A stretch of DNA of 64,000 bases from Clostridiales bacterium (GTDB taxonomy: Bacteria; Bacillota; Clostridia; Christensenellales; Aristaeellaceae). Below are positions 34,003 to 41,716 of this stretch, piece by piece. A program made the translations under genes and the position numbers. Location: the NCBI GenBank assembly GCA_015056055.1, contig SVHC01000014.1:1-64000 (forward strand). The letters run 5' to 3'. A model generated the notes under the pieces. It had not been told where the DNA came from and did no database searches. It saw only the letters and a list, made by a program, of their open reading frames with translations. The first letter of the stretch is position 1. Each line of letters begins with the position of its first letter.

Positions 34003-35091
34003 TCACAGCATGGTTTTGACTTTCTCAATAAAATAGGTAAAGTTGGCAAGGGAAGTTTCAGGCGAAACGAGATGATCAGGAGCGATGCAGTATTTGACAC
34101 CCGGGGCGAACAAAGGTTTCAGTCGTTCCAGTTCCTTGTCAATATCTTCAGGTCCGCATCCGTCCCAGAGAACGCGTTTATCAAATCCGCCCATAATCAG
34201 AAGATCGGGATACTTCTTGGCATATTCCACTACGTCGCATCCGGCCTGAACCTCAAAGGGAATCATCATATTAACGCCTGCTTCCATAAAAGGCTCGATC
34301 ATCTGGGTTACGTTTCCATCTGTATCCACAACCATGATGGGAATACCGTGCTTGTCTGCAAAATCACGGATGCGGCGATAGTTGGGAGCCATAAATTCGC
34401 GGATCATGGCCGGAGAAATCAGAGGACCGGATTTGCCGGACATATCCTCCCAAATGTGGATAACATCGATGCGCATGTGCTCAAGCGCTTTTTCATAAAT
34501 GGAAAGCCAGAATATGGTCAGGTAATCCATCATTTCGGCAATCAGCTCCGGCTCATCATAGAACCAGTACAGCAAATTTTCAACGCCGATCATATCGCGC
34601 AGAGTGCCAAAAAGGCCATAGGGATAGGAGCCGATTTGAATGACGGCGTGGTTCTTTTCGGCGTTGCGCACCCATTCGTCAATAGTATCGGGAATGCGGC
34701 CGGGAGTATCGGGATTCAGGCGTTCATCGCGCAGGCGAATCCAGTCCTCACGACATTTTACGGGGTTTTCCAGGTGATGGGGGAATACGGCGCTGTGCTT
34801 ATGTACCAGCTGCAGAATTCCCAGATGGTTGCGCATCACAAAGGTGTCGCCGCGGTCTTCTACAATTTCTTCCTTAAATGCGGGAAAGTAACCCAGATCA
34901 ATGGGCGCACACCATATTCCCGTATCCAATCCGAAAGCGCGGTCAACGGCGTACGGTTCGTCACTGAGCGAAAGCCCCTCTTTCTTCCAGCGCTCCGCTG
35001 TTTCGCCCCAGAGGCCAAAATACAGGAAAAAAGGCTTGCGGTCAACAGGCTCTCCCTTTACTAGATTGATAATTCTTTCGCGGTTGTTCAT
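34003..35091 (-). CDS. Uroporphyrinogen decarboxylase-family protein
   Basis: A 362-residue TIM-barrel protein of the UroD/MtaA superfamily. Seen: MNNRERIINLVKGEPVDRKP at the N-terminus (family start), VIQIGSYPYGLFGTLRDMIG, HIWEDMSGKSGPLISPAMIREF and HGIPIMVVDTDGNV. Members are heme-pathway decarboxylases or corrinoid-linked methyltransferases. No heme genes or corrinoid proteins lie near, and many homologues with this N-terminus sit in sugar-use loci with unknown roles. It is the last gene of the kinase/sigma-like/UroD operon, 20 nt after the sigma-like gene. It is not assigned as hemE. Confidence 0.8.
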   Translation of the reverse strand: MNNRERIINLVKGEPVDRKPFFLYFGLWGETAERWKKEGLSLSDEPYAVDRAFGLDTGIWCAPIDLGYFPAFKEEIVEDRGDTFVMRNHLGILQLVHKHSAVFPHHLENPVKCREDWIRLRDERLNPDTPGRIPDTIDEWVRNAEKNHAVIQIGSYPYGLFGTLRDMIGVENLLYWFYDEPELIAEMMDYLTIFWLSIYEKALEHMRIDVIHIWEDMSGKSGPLISPAMIREFMAPNYRRIRDFADKHGIPIMVVDTDGNVTQMIEPFMEAGVNMMIPFEVQAGCDVVEYAKKYPDLLIMGGFDKRVLWDGCGPEDIDKELERLKPLFAPGVKYCIAPDHLVSPETSLANFTYFIEKVKTML

Positions 35092-35111
35092 CTGGTATCT
35101 CCTGATGCGGT

Positions 35112-35846
35112 TTATTGTAGAAATATTTCAATAGGAGCAGGGGAAGGGGTTGCTGCTGCGGAATTTGGTTTTGTGCCGGTGACAGCGGCGAACAGCCAGA
35201 ACATAACGGCAAGCACCAGTGCGAAGAGTACACCGATAACTGTACGAAGAATCCGTGAAACAGAAATGCGTGATTTTTCGGCAGGACGGCTGTTGGCTTC
35301 ACAGGTGCGCAGAATACTGCCCGGATCCGGCGCATAAACGTCTGTTCGAAGCATTTCCTGTCTGGCATGATCTGCAATCGCGCGATCAAAGGGAATATCG
35401 GAAAGAGCACGGGAAAAATTGGCCTGTGCCTGTGTGAGAATATTTTTGGCTTCCTGCCGTGAAATCCCGGTTGCGCGTGAAATGCTGCTCAAGCCCAGAC
35501 GACATCCAAAACGAAGGAAAAGTATGCGGCGAATTTCGCTTTTTTGCGCCGAAAGCCATGCACCGATATCATCCGACTCTTCCGCTATTTCAAAACAGGA
35601 AAAATTCAGAGGATAGGTGTCATCGTCCAGATGGGAATGCTGGGAAAATGCGCTGTCTGCTACGGCGCGCATGAAGACTTCCCGCATGGATGCCTTTCCT
35701 TCGGATGCAGATAAGGCGGTATTCAGCGCTTTGATCAGCGCAACTTCAGCGAGTTCTGCATTTCCTGTGATGGCATACGCTACGCGGAACAATTCGCGAT
35801 AGTGAACTTTCAGATAGGACAAAGTTTTTTCAGAATAATCCGCCAT
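35112..35846 (-). CDS. Sigma-70-like protein with a membrane anchor
   Basis: A 244-residue protein. Residues about 10-45 (YRELFRVAYAITGNAELAE) resemble sigma region 2, and 104-145 (LSSISRATGISRQEAKNIL) resemble the region 4 helix-turn-helix of ECF sigma factors. A strongly hydrophobic span at about 200-222 then leads to a short Pro/Ala-rich outer tail. Conserved region 2 motifs for -10 recognition are weak, so it may be a degenerate regulator rather than a working sigma factor. It starts 6 nt after the FGGY kinase stop, with GTGAGG as ribosome binding site. A membrane-tethered sigma-like protein inside a sugar-kinase operon is unusual. Confidence 0.6.
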   Translation of the reverse strand: MADYSEKTLSYLKVHYRELFRVAYAITGNAELAEVALIKALNTALSASEGKASMREVFMRAVADSAFSQHSHLDDDTYPLNFSCFEIAEESDDIGAWLSAQKSEIRRILFLRFGCRLGLSSISRATGISRQEAKNILTQAQANFSRALSDIPFDRAIADHARQEMLRTDVYAPDPGSILRTCEANSRPAEKSRISVSRILRTVIGVLFALVLAVMFWLFAAVTGTKPNSAAATPSPAPIEIFLQ

Positions 35847-35852
35847 ATTACC

Positions 35853-37376
35853 TCACTCATGTTTCAGCTGTGCAATGTCGTCAAAAAGCGGTTTCATCTG
35901 CGCATACATGCGCTCGTATACGGGATATACCTCGCGGTATTTTTCTACCCATGCCTCATTGGGCGCATGAGCGGAGCGCGTGTGTGCCATTTTTGCGCCA
36001 TGTGCATAGGAGGGGAAGATTCCTACGCCAACGCCTGCCGCGATTGCTGCGCCGAGGCTGGTGCATTCGCCGGGAGCGAAGTGTACCTGCGTTTCCATAT
36101 TGAACACGGATGCGAGAATGTTCGGCCAAAGTCCGCTGCGTGCGCCGCCGCCTGCAAGCGTCATGGAATAGCGGCGACCATCCAGCTCCTGCATGATTTT
36201 GAAGCAGGAATTCAGGGCAAAGGCAATGCCTTCATAAACAGCACGCGCTACATGCTTGGGCTGGTGATAAAGACTGAATCCCATCAGGCAGCCGCGCGTG
36301 TTTTCGTCCCAGTAGGGCGTGCGCTCACCCATGAGCGTGGGCAGGAAGAAAACTCCTTCTGCGCCCGGGGAAACGCTGCGAGCAAGATTTTCAATGCGGG
36401 AAATTTCGCCTGCGGATCCGCTTGAGCCGGAAAAAAAGTTTTCCAAGGCCCAGTTAAAGGCGGCTGCTGCGCACTGAACCGTGCCGACCATGTGATTCAG
36501 CTTTCCGTCCATATCGATATAGTTGAAGGTGCGTGCCTGCGGATCGAGCATGGGAGATTCTGTAAGCTGGCTTACCCATGCGCTGGAACCGATATAACAA
36601 TAGGCATAGCCGGGTTCATAAAGTCCCGCGCCGCGGGCTGTGCATGCGCCGTCGCCACCGCCAATGGCAACCGGGGTGCCTGCGTGCAGACCGGTGCGGC
36701 GTGCGGCTTCGCGCGTGATACGTCCACGAATATCATGTCCGGCAAGGATGCGGGGCATGCGGGAAAGCGGCAGATTCAATTCCTGCAGCATGTCTTCGGC
36801 CCAATTGCGTTTGTGAATATCCATGCAGCAGGTGAGGGATGCATCGGAATAATCCGTATACCCGAATTTACCGGTGAGCTGTCCATAGATATAATCTTTT
36901 ATATTGACCCACCAGCATACGTTTCGGTACACTTCCGGCATGCGTTCGCGGAACCATAGAATTTTTGGCAGCGTATAATGTGTATTCAGGCGATTACCGG
37001 TGAGTGCGTAAAATGCTTCCGGAGAAATGATGCGGGTAATTTCATCGACCTGGGATGCAGTTCGCGAATCGGAATGGATGATATTGGGATGCAGTGCATG
37101 CCCATCCTGCGATACGGGAATGCATCCATTCATCGTACCGGAAAGACCGACGCAGGCAATGCGGTTTGAAGGAACCTGCATCAAAAGTTCACGGATTCCG
37201 TCGCATGCGGCATTGAAAATCAGATTCGGATCCTGCTCTGCCCAGCCGGGGCGCTGATATATGGTAGGATAGGTGCGCTTTACGGAGCAGAGAGCGTCGC
37301 CTTTATCTGTGAAAATGGTGCATTTTACGCCGGTTGTTCCGGCGTCGCAGGTCATAAGCAAATCATGCTCTGGCAT
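35853..37376 (-). CDS. FGGY-family carbohydrate kinase (xylulokinase-like)
   Basis: A 507-residue ATP-dependent sugar kinase. Seen: phosphate-1 loop TCDAGTTGVKC (Asp11), LSGTMNG, IIHSDSRTASQV, the catalytic base Asp242 in IGGGDGACTARG, and the adenosine motif LAGGGARSGLWPNILA. The length and the overall pattern are nearest xylulokinase, but the IIHSDSR loop (many xylulokinases have WxDxR) leaves L-ribulose, gluconate or related substrates open. ATG 37376 is used because CAGGAGG precedes it; longer readings have no ribosome binding site. It is the first gene of a three-gene operon from the promoter at 37498-37526. Confidence 0.85.
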   Translation of the reverse strand: MPEHDLLMTCDAGTTGVKCTIFTDKGDALCSVKRTYPTIYQRPGWAEQDPNLIFNAACDGIRELLMQVPSNRIACVGLSGTMNGCIPVSQDGHALHPNIIHSDSRTASQVDEITRIISPEAFYALTGNRLNTHYTLPKILWFRERMPEVYRNVCWWVNIKDYIYGQLTGKFGYTDYSDASLTCCMDIHKRNWAEDMLQELNLPLSRMPRILAGHDIRGRITREAARRTGLHAGTPVAIGGGDGACTARGAGLYEPGYAYCYIGSSAWVSQLTESPMLDPQARTFNYIDMDGKLNHMVGTVQCAAAAFNWALENFFSGSSGSAGEISRIENLARSVSPGAEGVFFLPTLMGERTPYWDENTRGCLMGFSLYHQPKHVARAVYEGIAFALNSCFKIMQELDGRRYSMTLAGGGARSGLWPNILASVFNMETQVHFAPGECTSLGAAIAAGVGVGIFPSYAHGAKMAHTRSAHAPNEAWVEKYREVYPVYERMYAQMKPLFDDIAQLKHE

Positions 37377-37497
37377 GGATGAAGTCCTCCTGTATTGGAA
37401 CGCAAAAAAACCGTCACAGAGTATGCGTGGGTAAGAAATGTGCCAAATATGCAGAAAAAACAGCATTGCGCTGCTGAAACAAATTTTACACACATCT

Positions 37498-37526
37498 ATT
37501 ATAACTGTGAATGAGCAAGAATTCAA
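37498..37526 (-). promoter_or_regulatory. Promoter of the FGGY kinase operon
   Basis: On the minus strand TTGAAT, 17-nt spacer, TATAAT. Confidence 0.78.
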
Positions 37527-37610
37527 GCTGTTTGGAGGATAGAGTTTTGAATGAGGTGCGAAACGGACGAAATGTGAAGTGAATAGGGCGTCAGAGGCCG
37601 ATTCCATAGA

Positions 37611-37626
37611 AATTTGTACACAAATT
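37611..37626. promoter_or_regulatory. 16-bp palindrome, operator candidate
   Basis: AATTTGT-AC-ACAAATT is a perfect dyad with a 2-bp centre, 74 nt before the response regulator start. It may be a binding site for that regulator or for a dimeric repressor. Confidence 0.4.
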
Positions 37627-37699
37627 ATAGGGGATTTGTTTTTATACCGGTCATAGTTTGGATGAAATATTGATATATCATAGTTGCGGGAGGGATTAT

Positions 37700-38407
37700 A
37701 TGGATAAAAACAGAGGCTTCCGCATTTTGATTGCAGATATGGAAAGAAATGTACACGAAACGCTTGGCGATTGGCTGGAAAAAGAAGGATTCAGGGTTTC
37801 AAGTTCATATGATCAATATCAAACACTTATAAAGTGCAGGAGTGGGGCATTTGATCTTGTGATATTGGATGTTGATTTGGATAGAAAAGAAGGATTCGAC
37901 ATCTGTCATTCTATTCGCAGCCAATCTGATGTGCCGATTGTTGTTCTTACAAAGCGCGATGGAGAAAGAAACAAACTGAAGGGATTTGAAGCGGGAGCGG
38001 ATGACTATATAGTAAAACCTTTTAGTGTACCGGAGGTGCTTGTCAGAATAAAAACTGTTTTGCGCAGGGCAAGGCCGGCTCATTCCGATAAGGGAAATGC
38101 ATATATTAAACTTGAAAATTTGGAAGTGGATATGGATGCGTTCCAGGTTTGCTTGGATAAAAAGATCATTCCATGCACATCAAAGGAAACAGAGATTTTA
38201 TGGGTTTTGCTAAATAATGTGGGAAAAGTATTCAGCCGAGAGCAATTGCTTCAGACAATTTGGGGCTATGAATATACGGGCGATACACGAGCTGTTGACA
38301 GTCATATCAAACGCCTTCGGGCAAAAATTTGTAAGAAGGAAAACAAATGGAACATTGCTACTGTTTGGGGTGTGGGTTACCGATTGGAAAAGAAGGAAGC
38401 ATTGTGA
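37700..38407 (+). CDS. Orphan OmpR-family response regulator
   Basis: A 235-residue regulator with a receiver domain (about 5-122; phosphoacceptor Asp57 in VILDVDL, Thr in VVLTK, Lys in IVKPF) and a winged-helix domain (about 135-235, ending WGVGYRLEKK). The N-terminal acidic pocket reads LIADMERN where two adjacent acids are usual (one is Ala), so metal binding or phosphorylation may be weakened. No histidine kinase is encoded nearby. ATG 37700 is used because GGGAGGG lies 6-7 nt upstream. Base composition is more A/T-rich than its neighbours. It may work without phosphorylation or with a distant kinase. Confidence 0.88.
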   Translation: MDKNRGFRILIADMERNVHETLGDWLEKEGFRVSSSYDQYQTLIKCRSGAFDLVILDVDLDRKEGFDICHSIRSQSDVPIVVLTKRDGERNKLKGFEAGADDYIVKPFSVPEVLVRIKTVLRRARPAHSDKGNAYIKLENLEVDMDAFQVCLDKKIIPCTSKETEILWVLLNNVGKVFSREQLLQTIWGYEYTGDTRAVDSHIKRLRAKICKKENKWNIATVWGVGYRLEKKEAL

Positions 38408-38422
38408 TACCTGAGAAAAGAT

Positions 38423-38451
38423 TTGCCGCATGTGGGAGATAATGCTATAAT
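38423..38451 (+). promoter_or_regulatory. Promoter of the EndoQ-UvrD fusion gene
   Basis: TTGCCG, 17-nt spacer, TATAAT; start site about 25 nt before the start codon. Confidence 0.7.
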
Positions 38452-38485
38452 AAAGGCATATACTTCCGAGTTGGCAGGTGAAAAA

Positions 38486-41400
38486 ATGTACATAGCCGAT
38501 TTGCATATTCATTCCCGGTTTTCAAGAGCTACGAGCCGCGATCTGGATGCGGCGCAGCTGGATTTATGGGCGCGGAGAAAGGGAATTTCCCTTGTGGGAA
38601 CCGGAGATTTCACGCATCCTGCGTGGTGCGAAGAACTGAAAGAAATGCTTGAAGAAACGGATGGCGGCGTGTACCGCCTTCGCAGGGAACATGTTCTGGA
38701 ATGCGAAGCGCAGGCGGATGAACCTCGATTTGTAATCAGCGGAGAAATCAGTTCTATCTATAAGAAAAACGGAAAGACACGAAAGGTTCACAGTCTGATT
38801 TTGCTTCCTACGCTGGAGGCTGCGCATGCGCTTTCACAGCGATTGGAAAAAATCGGCAATATCCATTCGGATGGGCGACCCATTCTGGGACTTGACTGCC
38901 GGGATTTGCTGGAGATAACGCTGGATACCTGTCCGCAGGCGATATACATTCCCGCGCATATATGGACACCGCATTTTTCGGTGTTTGGCGCATTTTCGGG
39001 GTTTGACAGTCTGGAAGAATGCTTTGGAGACATGACCAAGTATGTTCGCGCGGTGGAAACAGGTCTTTCAAGCGACCCGACAATGAACTGGCGTGTTTCG
39101 GCACTGGATGGGCTTACGCTGGTGTCCAATTCGGATGCGCATTCGCCGGCAAAGCTGGGAAGGGAAGCCAATCTGATTGAGGGCGAAATTGCCTACGATA
39201 CGCTGAGAAACGCAATTCTCACCGGTGAAGGATTTGGCGGTACTATTGAATTTTTCCCGGAAGAGGGTAAATACCATCTTGACGGACACCGAAAATGCGG
39301 AGTATGCATGGAGCCGACAGAAAGTGCGGCGCATGATAATAAGTGCCCTGTTTGTTCAAAAGCCATGACGATAGGCGTGCTTCACAGAGTGGAGGAACTT
39401 GCTGACCGCGAAGCTGGTATTCGCCCGGAGGGAGCAAAGCCGTTTGAAAGCCTGATTCCGCTGCAGGAAGTAATCGGTGCTGCAATTTCGGCTTCGCCGG
39501 AAGGAAAACGTGTGCAGGAAATGTGCTTTAATCTGCGCAAGGTCCTAGGCGGGGAAATGCAGATTCTGCGTACCTGCGCTTTGGCAGATATTGAAGCTGC
39601 AGCGGGCTTTGCTGTAGCAGAAGGTATTCGCAGAATGCGCAAAGGCGAAGTGATGCTGCAGGGCGGCTTTGATGGCGAATATGGAAAGATTTCCCTGTTT
39701 GCGCCCGGAGAGCTTGCCATAATGGAAGGACAGATGGCGTTTGAAGGGCTTTTGCCTGAAAAATCCGATACTAAGAAAAAAACGTCCAAATCCGGCGTAA
39801 AAGCACAGAAGAAAACGGACGAAGAAGAGCCGAAGGAGAATATAACACCCGGGCTGAATAACGAACAGCGCATGGCGGTGGAAAGTGAGGAGGCGCACCT
39901 CGCAATCGTTGCGGGTCCCGGAACAGGAAAGACCAAAACGCTGGTTGAACGTATTGTGCATCTGATTGAAAACGGTGCAAAGCCGTCGGAAATTACGGCG
40001 GTGACATTCACCAATCAGGCGGCAAAAGAAATGCGCACGCGACTGGAGGAACGCCTGGGCGGCAAAAAAGCGATTCGCGGCATGACAATCGGTACGTTCC
40101 ATGCGATTTGCCATTCGCTTTTGAACAAGAAGCTGCTTCTGGGAGAAACTCAAATGCATGAAGTTGTGCGTGAAATCCTTTCCGCAGCTGAGAGCAAAAT
40201 GAGTCCGGCGGCTTTTTGTGGGAAGATTTCTGCAGTTAAGAATGGGCAGACATTGGAAATGGTCGGTTTGAAACCGGAGCTTTTTGACGCATACTGCGCA
40301 AAACTTGCAGAAATGAATGCAAGGGACCTTGACGACCTTCTCCTTGATGCGCTGGAGATGGATTTTTCCGGAAAACGTATGTTTACGCATCTTTTGGTAG
40401 ATGAATATCAGGATATCAATGCGGTGCAGAGAAAACTGGTTCTGCACTTTGGAAAAAACGGGAAGACACTCTTTGTAATCGGTGATGCGGACCAGTCGAT
40501 ATACGGTTTCCGAGGAGCGGATGCAGGCTGTTTTGATGCATTACGGCGTGAACTTCCGGATATGAAATGCATCCGTTTGAAGGAAAATTATCGCTGTACA
40601 CCGCAGATTGTGCGCGCGGCAGTGCAGGTGATTGCAAACAATCCGGGAGAAGAACGCGTACTGCATGCCAACCGTGCGGATGGGAAAAACGTACGCATTG
40701 CGGCGGGCGGCAGTGCATTTTCCGAAGCGGTATTTATTGCCAAAGAAATTGTACGAATGACCGGCGGTATGGATATGCTGGAAGCGCGGGCGGCAGAGGA
40801 GACGAGAGCATTTTCTGAAATTGCTGTCCTTGCCCGAACGCGCCGCCAACTGGATTTGATAGAGTCCTGCCTCCGTCATGAGGACATACCGTGCGTGATT
40901 TGCGGAAGGGAAAACTATCTGGAAAGCGATACTGTTCGCGGTGCTGTGGCATTCTTCCGTTCGCTGCTTGATTTGGAAGATAACGTGTCTTTGCGCACTG
41001 CGCTCAGGCTGGTATTTGGCTGCACGGAAGCGGAAGCAGAAGCAGCATGTGCTGCATGCCGCAATAAGGATTTGGATGAGGTCCTTTCCGATATGTCGGA
41101 GGGAATGGGAAATGCATCCCTTTGGGCGCGAACAGCGCTTGAATTCCTGCCGCGCGTGCAGAAGGAAAAGCCTGCAAAGCTGCTGGAAAAATGGTCAAAG
41201 CTTTTTGGTGACGATCCGGAAATAAAAAAGCTGCAAAGTGCAGCTGCATTTGAAGGCAGTATGGAGGCATTTTTGCAGTCACTGGTGCTTGGCGAGGAGG
41301 CAGATATTCGCCGCGCTTCGGGCAAGGAGTATGCATCCGGTTCCGTGCATCTGATGACGCTGCACGCATCCAAAGGCCTTGAATTCCCGGTGGTTTTTCT

Positions 41401-41632
41401 GGCCGGTGTGGATGCGGGAACGCTTCCTATGGAGCGCATGGGGGAGATTCTTCAGATTGAAGAGGAAAGACGACTTTTCTTTGTGGGAATAACGCGTGCA
41501 AGGGATGAACTGATTCTTACGCACACGGGCACGCCTTCCGGATTTTTGCAGGAACTTCCTCGAGATGTGGAATGGGGAAATATTCCCGCACGCAAGCGTG
41601 AGGAGAAAGTGGAGCAGATCAGTTTTTTCTAA
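38486..41632 (+). CDS. EndoQ-type PHP endonuclease fused to UvrD/Rep helicase
   Basis: A 1048-residue fusion. Residues 1-425 match the endonuclease Q family: PHP metal ligands in ADLHIHSRFS (Asp5, His7, His9), TGDFTHP (Asp41), SGEIS (Glu87), His102, PAHIW (His158) and SNSDAHS (Asp217, His219), then a four-Cys zinc site (Cys271, 274, 287, 290) and a helix-hairpin-helix-like tail. EndoQ nicks DNA 5' of uracil, hypoxanthine, xanthine or abasic sites. A Lys-rich linker (about 425-455) leads to a superfamily 1 helicase with Walker A GPGTGKT (477-483), LLVDEYQD, DADQSIYGFRG and VHLMTLHASKGLEF. Linking nick and unwinding in one chain suggests an excision pathway for deaminated bases. ATG 38486 follows GCAGGTG. 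It is transcribed alone. Confidence 0.88.
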   Translation: MYIADLHIHSRFSRATSRDLDAAQLDLWARRKGISLVGTGDFTHPAWCEELKEMLEETDGGVYRLRREHVLECEAQADEPRFVISGEISSIYKKNGKTRKVHSLILLPTLEAAHALSQRLEKIGNIHSDGRPILGLDCRDLLEITLDTCPQAIYIPAHIWTPHFSVFGAFSGFDSLEECFGDMTKYVRAVETGLSSDPTMNWRVSALDGLTLVSNSDAHSPAKLGREANLIEGEIAYDTLRNAILTGEGFGGTIEFFPEEGKYHLDGHRKCGVCMEPTESAAHDNKCPVCSKAMTIGVLHRVEELADREAGIRPEGAKPFESLIPLQEVIGAAISASPEGKRVQEMCFNLRKVLGGEMQILRTCALADIEAAAGFAVAEGIRRMRKGEVMLQGGFDGEYGKISLFAPGELAIMEGQMAFEGLLPEKSDTKKKTSKSGVKAQKKTDEEEPKENITPGLNNEQRMAVESEEAHLAIVAGPGTGKTKTLVERIVHLIENGAKPSEITAVTFTNQAAKEMRTRLEERLGGKKAIRGMTIGTFHAICHSLLNKKLLLGETQMHEVVREILSAAESKMSPAAFCGKISAVKNGQTLEMVGLKPELFDAYCAKLAEMNARDLDDLLLDALEMDFSGKRMFTHLLVDEYQDINAVQRKLVLHFGKNGKTLFVIGDADQSIYGFRGADAGCFDALRRELPDMKCIRLKENYRCTPQIVRAAVQVIANNPGEERVLHANRADGKNVRIAAGGSAFSEAVFIAKEIVRMTGGMDMLEARAAEETRAFSEIAVLARTRRQLDLIESCLRHEDIPCVICGRENYLESDTVRGAVAFFRSLLDLEDNVSLRTALRLVFGCTEAEAEAACAACRNKDLDEVLSDMSEGMGNASLWARTALEFLPRVQKEKPAKLLEKWSKLFGDDPEIKKLQSAAAFEGSMEAFLQSLVLGEEADIRRASGKEYASGSVHLMTLHASKGLEFPVVFLAGVDAGTLPMERMGEILQIEEERRLFFVGITRARDELILTHTGTPSGFLQELPRDVEWGNIPARKREEKVEQISFF

Positions 41633-41655
41633 AGGACAAAATAGCGGATTAAAAA

Positions 41656-41696
41656 CATGCGGGACTGCGGCAAATACGCCTCAGTCCCGCATGCTT
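41656..41696. terminator. Bidirectional terminator
   Basis: A 12-bp stem CATGCGGGACTG / CAGTCCCGCATG; A5 before it gives a U5 tract on the minus strand for the next gene. Confidence 0.8.
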
Positions 41697-41716
41697 TGTC
41701 TGGTTGCTATGGGAAA

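Larger units (their letters stand above)
37377..37699. other. Divergent regulatory region between kinase operon and response regulator
   Basis: No gene is seen. It holds the minus-strand promoter at 37498-37526 with a leader of about 115 nt, and a perfect palindrome AATTTGT-AC-ACAAATT at 37611-37626. A plus-strand promoter is not clear: TTGTAC inside the palindrome could serve as -35, but no good -10 is at the right distance. Confidence 0.45.

Noticed and set aside
34003-35091. Calling the UroD-family gene hemE
   Set aside because: No heme genes nearby and the operon context is a sugar kinase; the family also includes corrinoid methyltransferases.
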